NCBI GenBank assembly: GCA_900752625.1
Contig: CAADWC010000207.1
Coordinates: 1-15,864, forward strand
Reading direction: 5' to 3'
DNA length: 15,864 nucleotides
Origin: Oscillospiraceae bacterium
GTDB taxonomy: Bacteria; Bacillota; Clostridia; Oscillospirales; Ruminococcaceae
The notes under the pieces: generated by a model
Seen by the model: only the letters and a program-made list of their open reading frames with translations
What the model was told of the DNA's origin: nothing
Databases searched by the model: none
Program-made: the position numbers and the translations under genes
Shown here: piece after piece, positions 6,707 through 15,135 of the stretch
Layout of the letters: every line of letters begins with the position of its first letter
Position numbering within the stretch: position 1 is the first letter of the stretch

Positions 6707-9085
6707 TTACTCTATGTTAGCCGTGTCTGAGGATTTGATTTTTCTTGTGTAAAGCGAGGTTAAAAATGCGCTTACAATTGTTGTAACAAGAATTGCAAGA
6801 GGGAAGAATATATACATTTCAAAAGGATCTACAACGTAATCGATCGCAAGCTCCATGCCCATCATCTTGAAAATCGGATCAATGCAAAGATGTGTCAGCG
6901 GCATTGCAAATATTTCTGCAATAATTACCGCAATAATTCCCACAATTGCAAAGCGTGCTGTGTGCCAGGCATAAATTCTGCCGTTTCTTGTGCCGATCGC
7001 TTTCATAAGTGCGATTTCGCCCTGTTCTTTTGCGATAAAGGAGCGTTCCATAAGAACGGTTATAAGCGCGGCTAAAACTATTGTGAGGATTACCGCGAGG
7101 GCTTTTACGGCTTTAAGAGCGCCGACGACGCCGACATTTTTCTCGACCCACTCGGCGGACGTATAGACGTCGGAAAATTCGGGATAAAGCTCCTTTATCC
7201 TGTCCGCTCTGCGCTCTATCTCCTCATCGTCGGGGGAGTCGGTGAATTTTATTTGAACCGGACCCAAGCCACCGGCGTAAATAAAGTTCAGATCCTCGCC
7301 GCTGTAAAATCTCATCGAGCTGCCGAGATTGTTCATCGACTGGAAAAAAGCCGTGATGATAAATTCCCTCTCCTCGCCGCAGACATTTACCTTTATCGTG
7401 TCGCCGATATTTACATGAAGCTCCTCAGCGGAAAGGCGGGTTATAGCGATCTCGCCGCAGCTTTGCGGAGGCGAACCGGCGGTGTATTCGTACATGTCCA
7501 TCGTCGTGCCGGTACCGTAATAGGACGGGATCTTAGTTTGATAATCTCCGTGAGATACTGTGGAATTAAAAATCATCTCGTGATAGCACTCGGCAGGCAT
7601 ATCATTTTCTTCAAGTGTATTTTCAAGCTCTAAAAGAAATTCCTCGCACTTTTCCTCGCCGTCCTCAACCATAAAATCCAAGAGATCGTTAGACGAGGCT
7701 AATGAAAGATCGCTGTCGGCGACGCCAAAGCAGGTGAGCAGACTTCCGTCCGAAAGAGTTATGACAGACGTTGAAAGCATAAGCAAAAGCGAAAGACAAA
7801 GAAAGAATGTAAGCGTGATAATACCGTATCTCTTAGGGCTGCTCGCAATGTCGTTAAGGGCAAGAAAAGGTGTTGCGGGGAGCTTTGATCTGCCGAGGCT
7901 CATTATGCTTTTTTTACGGAAACGCTCGCCCGTCTGTCCGCTTCTCATAGCGTCGATGGGGGACATTTTCCTTACCTTTCCCGTACAGCCGTAACAGAAA
8001 AGCAAGATCACTGCGACCACCAAAAGCGAACAGATGATATTTACAAAAACAGGGTTCTGATCGTTTATGATCACCGATTTTGAAGAAACGCTCATAAGCA
8101 TTTCTCCGAACGGGAAGCTGAGTACAAAACCGATCGCCGCGCCTATTACCGAAAGCGCAGAATATTTTACAAGATACAGCCCCCTTATTTTAAGATCGCC
8201 TATACCTATCGCTTTCATAACGCCGATCTCTCTGATTTCCTCCGAGAGCGTAAAGGAAATAGTAAAGCGCAAAACTACAAAAGCGACAGTTATCAGAATA
8301 AGACTTATGACAAGTATCAGACCGGTAACTATCATATCGTAAACGTAGCTGAATTTCAGGGTATCGCGGCTCATCTCCGCAACAAAGCCGTCGCCTGCGT
8401 CCACTATTTCCGAATGCGTCCTTGAAACGTCCGCAGTCTGCGTATAATATATCCTGCCGCCGTACAGCTTATTTAAATTTTCACTGTGGATATAGTAGTT
8501 AAAATCCTCTTCACTTATAACGTATCTCACCATCTGCATAAGATTAGAGCCGAACACCGCGTCCTTCAATCCGCCCGCAACGGTAAATTCGCGGCTTACT
8601 CCATCGACCCTTATAACGATATTGTCGCCGATCTCAAGCTCGGTATTATCAAACACATTGCCCGTCAAATAGACCTCGCCCGGCTTTACGCTTTCGAGGA
8701 CGGAGTTATCGTCGAGAAAATAATTAATCGACATATCCTTATCGCTCTGTAAAAACTGATTATTCATAGTAGCGTTAAGCAGCTCGCCGTCATGTGTGAT
8801 ACCAGAGTTTTCAAGGAATATGATATCCTCCGTTTCAATCCCGGTAACACCGCCTGCGTTTTTCATCGTTTCGTCGACATCCTCAGACGATGATTTATTC
8901 ATATTCACGACCACAAGCTCGGGCACTCTCGCCATTTCAAAATAATTGTCGAGCGCAGACGTGACGCTCAGGATATTATTCACGCTTGACGACACGAACA
9001 TTGAAGCGAGTATGATAAACAAAAGCAGAATTATGTTCATCGCTCTTTTTCGTTTAAGGTCCTTTTTTAATATGCCAAAGTACAT
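6707..9085 (-). CDS. FtsX-domain ABC transporter permease, two-half type
   Basis: A 792-residue membrane protein. An N-terminal membrane segment (~17-35) is followed by an outside domain (~45-245), an FtsX domain with three membrane segments (~248-370) and SEEIREIGVMKAIG at 281-294. A second segment (~419-442), a second outside domain (~445-650) and a second FtsX domain (~655-780) with KEQGEIALMKAIG at 686-698 follow. The two EI/EIALMKAIG coupling motifs mark a tandem duplication of a MacB-like half, giving eight membrane segments. This differs from the ten-segment BceB layout. It is the first gene of its operon, and AAAGGGG lies 7 bases before the ATG. The family moves peptides or lipoproteins out of the membrane by mechanical force; with its two-component system, antimicrobial-peptide defence is the likely role. 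Confidence 0.92.
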   Translation of the reverse strand: MYFGILKKDLKRKRAMNIILLLFIILASMFVSSSVNNILSVTSALDNYFEMARVPELVVVNMNKSSSEDVDETMKNAGGVTGIETEDIIFLENSGITHDGELLNATMNNQFLQSDKDMSINYFLDDNSVLESVKPGEVYLTGNVFDNTELEIGDNIVIRVDGVSREFTVAGGLKDAVFGSNLMQMVRYVISEEDFNYYIHSENLNKLYGGRIYYTQTADVSRTHSEIVDAGDGFVAEMSRDTLKFSYVYDMIVTGLILVISLILITVAFVVLRFTISFTLSEEIREIGVMKAIGIGDLKIRGLYLVKYSALSVIGAAIGFVLSFPFGEMLMSVSSKSVIINDQNPVFVNIICSLLVVAVILLFCYGCTGKVRKMSPIDAMRSGQTGERFRKKSIMSLGRSKLPATPFLALNDIASSPKRYGIITLTFFLCLSLLLMLSTSVITLSDGSLLTCFGVADSDLSLASSNDLLDFMVEDGEEKCEEFLLELENTLEENDMPAECYHEMIFNSTVSHGDYQTKIPSYYGTGTTMDMYEYTAGSPPQSCGEIAITRLSAEELHVNIGDTIKVNVCGEEREFIITAFFQSMNNLGSSMRFYSGEDLNFIYAGGLGPVQIKFTDSPDDEEIERRADRIKELYPEFSDVYTSAEWVEKNVGVVGALKAVKALAVILTIVLAALITVLMERSFIAKEQGEIALMKAIGTRNGRIYAWHTARFAIVGIIAVIIAEIFAMPLTHLCIDPIFKMMGMELAIDYVVDPFEMYIFFPLAILVTTIVSAFLTSLYTRKIKSSDTANIE

Positions 9086-9114
9086 CTTATTACCCCTTTC
9101 TTTGTCGTGATCTA

Positions 9115-9147
9115 ATTATAGCACAGGAATTATTAAATAATCCTTAA
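9115..9147 (-). promoter_or_regulatory. Regulated promoter of the ABC/two-component operon
   Basis: Read leftward, a perfect TATAAT (complement of 9115-9120) lies about 30 bases before the permease ATG, but no good -35 box sits 17 bases upstream. Instead two TTAA boxes, 9133-9136 and 9144-9147, are exactly 11 bp apart, one helical turn, and straddle the -35 position. That is the usual layout for OmpR-type regulators binding direct repeats. Control by the operon's own response regulator is an inference. Confidence 0.5.
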
Positions 9148-9194
9148 ATCGCAAAACATCGGAGATTATTAACTGACTGCTTTGCATGATAAGT

Positions 9195-9225
9195 AAAAAA
9201 GCATCGGATTCTCCGAAGCCGATGC
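9195..9225 (-). terminator. Strong leftward terminator, second of a tandem pair
   Basis: gcatcgg (9201-9207) pairs with ccgatgc (9219-9225), and an inner ttc/gaa stem extends it across one mismatch. Read leftward it is followed by six T (complement of 9195-9200). It lies downstream of the ABC-2 permease gene. Confidence 0.85.
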
Positions 9226-9257
9226 ATCTTCTGCCTTTATAACAAAAAGGTCTAATG

Positions 9258-9303
9258 AAAAAGGAGTATAACCAGCGGCTTTAAAAGCTTTTGTTATACT
9301 CCT
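9258..9303 (-). terminator. Leftward terminator, first of a tandem pair
   Basis: An 11-bp perfect stem, aggagtataac (9262-9272) with gttatactcct (9293-9303), encloses a 20-base loop. Read leftward it runs into five T (complement of 9258-9262). It starts ~50 bases after the ABC-2 permease stop. With the hairpin at 9195-9225 it insulates the downstream two-component operon. Confidence 0.8.
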
Positions 9304-9354
9304 GAATATCCTGATTATTTCATATATTAGGGTTCAGATACTATGCTTGCCCAT

Positions 9355-11583
9355 TCACAGATTCCCGATCAGAAACGGATTCAGCAGCACATAATCAAAC
9401 AACCCTATCCCTAGCAGCGACAGTAAAATCGGAAGCACCAGGACCGCCGTGCCTGCAAGAAAGGTCGAGATAACACTTTTCAGCCTGACCGACAGGAAAT
9501 ATATTATTAGCATAGCGCACACAAGGGCGATATATCTGCCGATACTGATCAAAATAAGATATCCTTTTATGCTCATATCCCGGTCTGCAAAAGTCTCCAG
9601 TGAGCATATCGGAGCGTCTATCCCTCTGGTTCCGTAAGCGTTCAGCACATTGTAAAAGTACGGCGCATAGGTCAGAACGTAAATTACCGTGACAATTATC
9701 ATTCCGATTGCAAATTTTATTATAAAGGTTTCCCCCCTGCCCCTTGCCGAGGTTTTGAGCAAAACGTTCGCTCCCGTCTGATACTCTGCCGAATATACGT
9801 ATACCAGACAGCAGATAACCATTGCCATTGCGGTAAGACCGAGCGTTAAATCCTTATTTCCGGCAGATTCATCGCCCGTCAGAAGCTTATAGCCGGAGTC
9901 GTAAACAAACTCGCCGTTACCGGTTGATTTAAGGTAATCTGCATGAGTCTTTACCTGCTCGAAAGCAAACTGGGGCGCAAGTATCTCCTGATATTTCATC
10001 ATAATGAATATTCCGTCGCCGTCGGTGTTTGCCAGTTCCTCCGCCATATTTGTCTGAGCTTCGGTGAATTTTCTCTCCTCCTCGTCTATCATTTTCTGCT
10101 TGTCGGCAGTGTACCCGCCCTCATATTTAAGCATATACTGCTTGTAATAAACTTCGTCCGCAGATGAAAAGCTTTCCCTTATTGGTTCATACGCCAAAAA
10201 CGTTGCAGCCGCAAATACTATAAGAATAAGCAGAGCCTTTCCGCCGATAAATATCTTGTAGCACTCCTGCAAAAACAGATTTGTTGTTCTGCCCTTGAAA
10301 ATACTGAATTTTGCAAGGCTGAATTTTTTTGTCCGGCTTTTGAGTACTCTTTGCTTTGAAAAGATCAGTACTGCAATTACCGAAAAAGCAACCAGCATTA
10401 CGGCGATCGAGATGCTGAAAACCGCCATATAGTTCACAGGTTTACCGAACAAATTCAGATTGAGATAGCTTGAGAACAAATCCTTAGTATTTGCATATGC
10501 CAGAATATTCACATATTTAAGCGGACATAAATAGCTTGCGCTCGGTATTGTGTAATACAGCACAGCCTCCGCCGCAATCGTTACGACCAGTATCCCGTAG
10601 ACCTTGACGGCGGTGTTTGATATCACCGTCACAAGATAGATCAGTCCGGCAAATACGCAGTAAACCGCCAGCTTGGCAATAAGAAACAGTATAAAATATT
10701 CAAGAACCGATATTTTCAGATTGCTTCCGTTAAAATCGTATACCGACTGTATTTGTCTTGACAGATCGCCGAAGCCGTATGTAAAATATGAAACCGCAAA
10801 ATTCACCGCATAGAGCAGAATTTCCGCAATAAAAGCCGCTGTAAAGCAGGTGAAAAGCTTTGCTATACCCAGAGACGCTCTGCCCTTAAAGGTCGTCCTT
10901 GACAGCGCTATCTGATTTAATTCTTTCTCTCTTGTAACGATCGTGACCACGACCGTCATTATCATTATCAATCCTATAAGGTCGGTCGCAAGAAATCCGG
11001 TCGCCATTTCAACTCCTTTTGAAGGCGCAATTTCAAGCTCCGAGCCTTTAAGGTGAGCGAAGTCCTCGGGAGTTTTGGCAATGTTCTTGTAACTGAAGCT
11101 GTCCGGATCTGCAAACAGGGAGATGCCAGTCATTTTCCTTGCGGTCTCGTCGATCCCCGTGAGATAATCCTCATATTTCGCACAGCTTTCAACCTCTGCA
11201 AGAACGTCCTTTAAAAGCTGCCGCTCCGAAAAGCTGTCGTTAGTGTATTTCAGATAGCTTTTGTTTTTATATTCTTTCATCAGCTGTTCGCCGTCTATTT
11301 CGGGATATTCCTTTAATGTTTCGGAGATATCCTCGCCGAATGACAAGCGGTCTATCAGCTCCAGCTTCCGCGACTGTAAGACGACCTGCTCGTAGGCCTG
11401 CTCCGCAGACAGTCCCTCCAGATCGGCATAAGCCGCCTTGTATTGGGCGGTTGTATACATATCGTTTTTCTGATTTTCATTTACCCAAAGAAGAACTCCA
11501 TTGAGTACGGCGAGGACAATGAAAATCCCGACGGTAGTTTTTTTACAGAATGCCTTGACTAATTCTCCCAAATAGATTTTCAT
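9355..11583 (-). CDS. ABC-2-type permease, two-half fusion
   Basis: A 742-residue membrane protein made of two similar halves. Each half has one N-terminal membrane segment (~18-34 and ~449-465), a helical charged outside domain (~35-195 and ~466-578), then about five membrane segments. After the outside domain both halves carry the same kind of stretch: TREKELNQIALSRTTFKGRA (217-236) and SAEYQTGANVLLKTSARGRG (598-617), each leading into a K-containing membrane segment. This is the ABC-2 export-type layout duplicated in one chain, so one polypeptide could form a whole channel with two ATPase copies. The gene is 12 bases downstream of the ATPase, with ribosome binding site GGTGAG before the ATG, and it closes the operon. 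The substrate is unknown; the family exports peptides, lipids or polysaccharides. Confidence 0.88.
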   Translation of the reverse strand: MKIYLGELVKAFCKKTTVGIFIVLAVLNGVLLWVNENQKNDMYTTAQYKAAYADLEGLSAEQAYEQVVLQSRKLELIDRLSFGEDISETLKEYPEIDGEQLMKEYKNKSYLKYTNDSFSERQLLKDVLAEVESCAKYEDYLTGIDETARKMTGISLFADPDSFSYKNIAKTPEDFAHLKGSELEIAPSKGVEMATGFLATDLIGLIMIMTVVVTIVTREKELNQIALSRTTFKGRASLGIAKLFTCFTAAFIAEILLYAVNFAVSYFTYGFGDLSRQIQSVYDFNGSNLKISVLEYFILFLIAKLAVYCVFAGLIYLVTVISNTAVKVYGILVVTIAAEAVLYYTIPSASYLCPLKYVNILAYANTKDLFSSYLNLNLFGKPVNYMAVFSISIAVMLVAFSVIAVLIFSKQRVLKSRTKKFSLAKFSIFKGRTTNLFLQECYKIFIGGKALLILIVFAAATFLAYEPIRESFSSADEVYYKQYMLKYEGGYTADKQKMIDEEERKFTEAQTNMAEELANTDGDGIFIMMKYQEILAPQFAFEQVKTHADYLKSTGNGEFVYDSGYKLLTGDESAGNKDLTLGLTAMAMVICCLVYVYSAEYQTGANVLLKTSARGRGETFIIKFAIGMIIVTVIYVLTYAPYFYNVLNAYGTRGIDAPICSLETFADRDMSIKGYLILISIGRYIALVCAMLIIYFLSVRLKSVISTFLAGTAVLVLPILLSLLGIGLFDYVLLNPFLIGNL

Positions 11584-11595
11584 TTGCTCACCGCC

Positions 11596-12456
11596 TTAAT
11601 CGAAGTAGTAGAGGTACAAGTCCTCCAAGTCGGGCTTGCAGGCTTTATATTCATAGTCGGCGGGAGGATTTTCTGAGATAACTCTCACATAGATATTTTT
11701 TTCGTCTTTTGAGATATTTCCAACCTTGAATTTTGCCGAGATTTCGGGAAGGCTATCCTCGTCCGTCGTGATTTCAAAAACGTTCTCTGAGATTTTTTCA
11801 CACAGTTCATGCGGCTTGCCCGAACCGATTATCTCGCCGTTTTTCAGCAAGAGGACCTCCTTTGCGATAAACTCGATATCCGAAACGACGTGGGTCGCGA
11901 TGATCACTATCTTCTCAAAAGCTATTTCCGCAATCAGATTTCTTATGCGGATACGCTCTTTGGGGTCAAGTCCCGCCGTCGGCTCGTCGAGGATGATTAT
12001 CTTCGGGTCGCCGAGCATTGCCTGCGCCACAAGGGCGCGCTGCTTCATTCCGCCGGAAAAGCCGCCCAGCCGTTTATTTCTGCTGTCCTGTAAATTGACA
12101 AGCTTGAGCAGGCGGTCTATATCCGCCTTTGCGTCGGCTTTTTTCATGCCCTTGAGAGCCGCCATATAGCATAGAAATCTTTCAAGGGTGAAGTTCGGAT
12201 AAATTCCTTGCTGCTGAGGCATAAAGCCAAGTAGTTTTCTGAAATCAGCGCCCATTTCTGTCGTTGCCATGCCGTCGAAATCCACAGTTCCCGATGTGGC
12301 TTTCAGATTGTCGGTGATTATATTCATCAGCGTGGATTTGCCAGCGCCGTGGGGTCCAAGCAAGCCGTATACGCCTGCTGTGAACTCGTAGGTGAAGTTG
12401 TTCAGGGCGATGAAATTGCCGTACTTTTTGGTGAGGTTAGTTAGGGTTAGATTCAT
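11596..12456 (-). CDS. ABC transporter ATPase (export type)
   Basis: This 286-residue ATPase pairs with the ABC-2 permease that follows it. It has Walker A GPHGAGKST (34-42), with His where most relatives have Asn, a Q-loop Gln near 81-82, signature SGGMK (134-138), Walker B IIILDE (153-158) followed by PTAGLDP, and the switch His189. The catalytic Lys, Asp and Glu are all present, so it should be active. Residues ~200-286 form the extra C-terminal domain typical of CcmA/NatA-like exporters. The ATG at 12456 lies 20 bases inside the preceding lipoprotein gene, with GGAGA about 7 bases upstream, so translation is coupled. Its DNA is far more GC-rich than the genes before it (52% and 55% in the lines at 12061 and 12241). 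Confidence 0.94.
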   Translation of the reverse strand: MNLTLTNLTKKYGNFIALNNFTYEFTAGVYGLLGPHGAGKSTLMNIITDNLKATSGTVDFDGMATTEMGADFRKLLGFMPQQQGIYPNFTLERFLCYMAALKGMKKADAKADIDRLLKLVNLQDSRNKRLGGFSGGMKQRALVAQAMLGDPKIIILDEPTAGLDPKERIRIRNLIAEIAFEKIVIIATHVVSDIEFIAKEVLLLKNGEIIGSGKPHELCEKISENVFEITTDEDSLPEISAKFKVGNISKDEKNIYVRVISENPPADYEYKACKPDLEDLYLYYFD

Positions 12457-13996
12457 AAAATTTCTCCAATTGTAAATTTACTTCATCAATAGTTTTGTTA
12501 ATGCCAGCAGTTTCCAATTGCTCTGAAATTTTATTCAAACAACTCTCCCAATCATCACCGCAATAGCCCATAAAAATATTTTCACCTTGCGAATTAATTT
12601 CATATAACGTGTTAAAATCTGCTTTGCTTAGATCGAGCCTAAAGCCAAGCAATGGATTATCTTTTACTGATTCGTTATATTCTTCAATTTCAACAGTTTT
12701 ATTATCAGTTTCCCCATTAAACTTATTAGGAAAAGTTATCATATTGTTTCCAATTGAACACATAGCATAAATTGATTCATATTGCTCCTCTGTGATATCA
12801 GATATTTTGTCTGTTCCGTATTGTAGCAGATTCGATAGATCCTTATCACTGTATAACGCCGATAAAACCTTGAACGCCGTATCTGTATCTTCCGAGAGAG
12901 CACATATTCCACAGACGAAATTATTAACATTTTGGCTGTAAGGAGTAATCCAATTTTTATTGGTAACAGTCGTTTCGTCCGTTTGACCGTCTGCATACAT
13001 ACTGCTCACATTCATAACCAAATTTACTCCCGACGCTTCGTTTACCGTAGGATCGAATATGTATCCCGAAGCATACAGATCGCTTAACTCTGATATAAGT
13101 TTTCGTACATTTCCATCTTCGTAAATATTAACTGCCTTAAGTCCATTTTCAGTTTGATAAACTCCTATACCATATGAAGCAAGCTGATAGTCAGGTAACA
13201 TACCTGCAAGTTCTGCTATATCACTTATACCGCTAATTCCGCCATAAAAATAATCGCAATCCACATTATGACTTTTTATAATATCGCACCACTCTTTTAT
13301 TTGTTTGAAGCTTCCATCATAGTCAGCTAAGTCAATGCCATTTTCCTCACATACTTTTGTATTGAAAGATAACACTTGACCGTTACCTAACATTTGATTC
13401 CCGTTTACTCCATAAATTTTATTATTTATAGACAGCGACTTCCATTGTCTGTCGCTATATATATTCTTAAGCTGTTCTCCTCCGCTACCATTAAGATAAC
13501 CTGTCAAATCAATGAGCCAACCGTTATCTACAAAATCCTGATATGTTCCACATGAATGATTAATAGCTCCGTAACCACTCACGTTATACCCTGTGCTGAT
13601 AATATCAATTTGTCCTCCTTCGTCTATATATTTTGATAGTTTATCTTGATAACTAACAGTATCATCTATACCTACAAATATCACTTCTTTATTAATTTCA
13701 TATTTTTCAGAAAGTATTTCATTAATGTCAGATGCTGCTGTTATAGCATTCCCAACAAATATTTCGGGACAAACAATTACTATTTTATCACTATCGTAAT
13801 TTATTGATTTATAATTATCTATATTTTCAAGAGCATATAAAGTAGCGTCTACCTTATTCGAAACTCCTTTGCTTGCTTTTCTTTCTTCCTGTTGCTGTAA
13901 AATACTCGATGAGTAATTATTACTTTCTTTAGAACATCCGCAGCTAAATAATGTGCTCAGCGACAATAACGCTGCACATATTTTAAGCTTATTCAA
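12437..13996 (-). CDS. Extracellular solute-binding lipoprotein with DUF3502-like tail
   Basis: A 519-residue surface lipoprotein. The signal peptide reads MNKLKICAALLSLSTLFSC, with lipidation at Cys19 or Cys21. It has the two-lobe solute-binding fold: IVIVCPEIFV at the start, QIDIISTGYN, NNKIYGVNGNQMLGNG, TKVCEENGIDLADYD. The last ~75 residues (NPLLGFRLDLSKADFNTLYE, then ISEQLETAGINKTIDEVNLQ and LEKFYES) match the DUF3502 tail of sugar-binding proteins of the LplA type. Those normally serve importers with two small permeases, which are absent here; an export-type ABC pair follows instead. The start codon is TTG at 13996, fixed by GAGGAGG nine bases upstream, and it overlaps the preceding stop by 8 bases. 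It may bind a sugar, a glycopeptide or the secreted operon product. Confidence 0.85.
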   Translation of the reverse strand: MNKLKICAALLSLSTLFSCGCSKESNNYSSSILQQQEERKASKGVSNKVDATLYALENIDNYKSINYDSDKIVIVCPEIFVGNAITAASDINEILSEKYEINKEVIFVGIDDTVSYQDKLSKYIDEGGQIDIISTGYNVSGYGAINHSCGTYQDFVDNGWLIDLTGYLNGSGGEQLKNIYSDRQWKSLSINNKIYGVNGNQMLGNGQVLSFNTKVCEENGIDLADYDGSFKQIKEWCDIIKSHNVDCDYFYGGISGISDIAELAGMLPDYQLASYGIGVYQTENGLKAVNIYEDGNVRKLISELSDLYASGYIFDPTVNEASGVNLVMNVSSMYADGQTDETTVTNKNWITPYSQNVNNFVCGICALSEDTDTAFKVLSALYSDKDLSNLLQYGTDKISDITEEQYESIYAMCSIGNNMITFPNKFNGETDNKTVEIEEYNESVKDNPLLGFRLDLSKADFNTLYEINSQGENIFMGYCGDDWESCLNKISEQLETAGINKTIDEVNLQLEKFYESNPN

Positions 13997-15116
13997 TTAA
14001 TCTCGCCTCCTCGTAATTTCCATTAAAAAACTTTTCGGTTTCAACAATATATGTTTTAGGACTGTTTTCATCTATAAAATCATCATAAATTACATAATTA
14101 CTATCTATATATATAACTGCATAATCATTGTTAAACTCTATTTCTTCTGTTTCTTCATTATTGCTGTCATATCTGTACTGATTTCCGCTATCATCTGAAT
14201 AAATCAGATAATGCGAATATGAATAAGATACCCGCCCTGTACACAATTCTTCTTCCACCTGTGTTTTAAAATTATATTTCATAATTTTATTACTTATTTG
14301 TGTATCGCTTGCAGCATTTGGCATCATGGGGTTTATATACGCATTATTGTCATCAAAATAATAATATCCGATATCCGATATCTTTCGGCATTTCTTTCCA
14401 TCATATACATATGTGGATCTCTGTTTTATCCCTTCTCCGGAAAACGGCTCTAGGCAGCAAGCGTAAAGCTGATCATTACTCGGATAAATTTTCTGAATAT
14501 ATAAATCCATGTCCTTAAAAAGCGATTCAATGTTTCTATCCTCTATGTTGTACTTACACACAACACTTTCATCAATTCTCCACCCCAAACCCTCATCAAG
14601 ATTGCTTTCATCAAAAACATATGAGAAACAATTAAAATAAATATTGCCATTAAAATAAACAACACCGTTATTTGGATGTAGGTTTTCAACTTCTGCAACC
14701 TTTTCACATTTGTCATTTTTATAATCGTATTCATATATTAATAAGTTATTTGCACGTTCTGCTGAGTAATAGAGCATACCATCTATAATTATACATGAAC
14801 TAATTGATGATTCTTCTTTTGCAACAGCATTGCATATTGGATTTGGATTTTCTTTTTCATCATACAATTCATGTTTACAGTTTGGCTTACTGCACAAAAC
14901 ACCTGTCTTACCTGTATTGGCGTTTACATATTTTAAAATCTGAAAATTTTCAATATAATAGGCAGTATTATCAAACATGGAGTAGCCATCTTGAGAGATG
15001 GCTACTCCAGTCATATCATTCTTAGAACAAGATGTTAAAGTAAAAAAACTTAAAGTAGCTATCGACAGGGTTAAAACAATTGATTTTAACAATAAATCCA
15101 CATTTAAGTTTTTCAT
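13989..15116 (-). CDS. Propeller-like lipoprotein with Cys/His motif (DUF5050-like)
   Basis: A 375-residue surface lipoprotein. The chosen start is the ATG at 15116, because it yields a clean signal peptide with lipobox LTSC (Cys30) and follows AAGGGGG. An ATG at 15164 would add 16 residues ahead of the signal and has no good ribosome binding site. Near the start of the mature protein is VLCSKPNCKH, then a further Cys 13 residues on (Cys75, Cys80, His82, Cys95), a pattern I know from uncharacterised Clostridia lipoproteins; it could bind metal or form disulfides. The rest is about six repeats of short strands such as GVVYFNGNIYF then KYNIEDRN, or DGMLYYSAE then YEYDYKND, typical of a beta-propeller. 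Function unknown; a binding or docking role beside the solute-binding protein is likely. Confidence 0.8.
   Translation of the reverse strand: MKNLNVDLLLKSIVLTLSIATLSFFTLTSCSKNDMTGVAISQDGYSMFDNTAYYIENFQILKYVNANTGKTGVLCSKPNCKHELYDEKENPNPICNAVAKEESSISSCIIIDGMLYYSAERANNLLIYEYDYKNDKCEKVAEVENLHPNNGVVYFNGNIYFNCFSYVFDESNLDEGLGWRIDESVVCKYNIEDRNIESLFKDMDLYIQKIYPSNDQLYACCLEPFSGEGIKQRSTYVYDGKKCRKISDIGYYYFDDNNAYINPMMPNAASDTQISNKIMKYNFKTQVEEELCTGRVSYSYSHYLIYSDDSGNQYRYDSNNEETEEIEFNNDYAVIYIDSNYVIYDDFIDENSPKTYIVETEKFFNGNYEEARLIE
14006..14012 (-). promoter_or_regulatory. Ribosome binding site selecting a TTG start
   Basis: Read leftward, GAGGAGG sits nine bases before the TTG at 13996 and inside the end of the preceding gene. 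The match is near-perfect and no ATG or GTG lies at a suitable distance, so it decides the start of the solute-binding protein. Confidence 0.8.
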
Positions 15117-15128
15117 AACGATCTTTTG

Positions 15129-15135
15129 CCCCCTT
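15129..15135 (-). promoter_or_regulatory. Ribosome binding site of the propeller-like lipoprotein
   Basis: Read leftward, AAGGGGG lies 12 bases before the ATG at 15116 and overlaps the stop codon of the secreted-protein gene. The spacing is long, but it is the only strong site, so it favours this start over the ATG at 15164 and implies coupled translation. Confidence 0.6.

Noticed and set aside
6707..9085. Naming the central transporter BceAB
   Set aside because: The permease has two FtsX halves and eight membrane segments rather than the BceB layout with one outside loop, so only the broader class is claimed.
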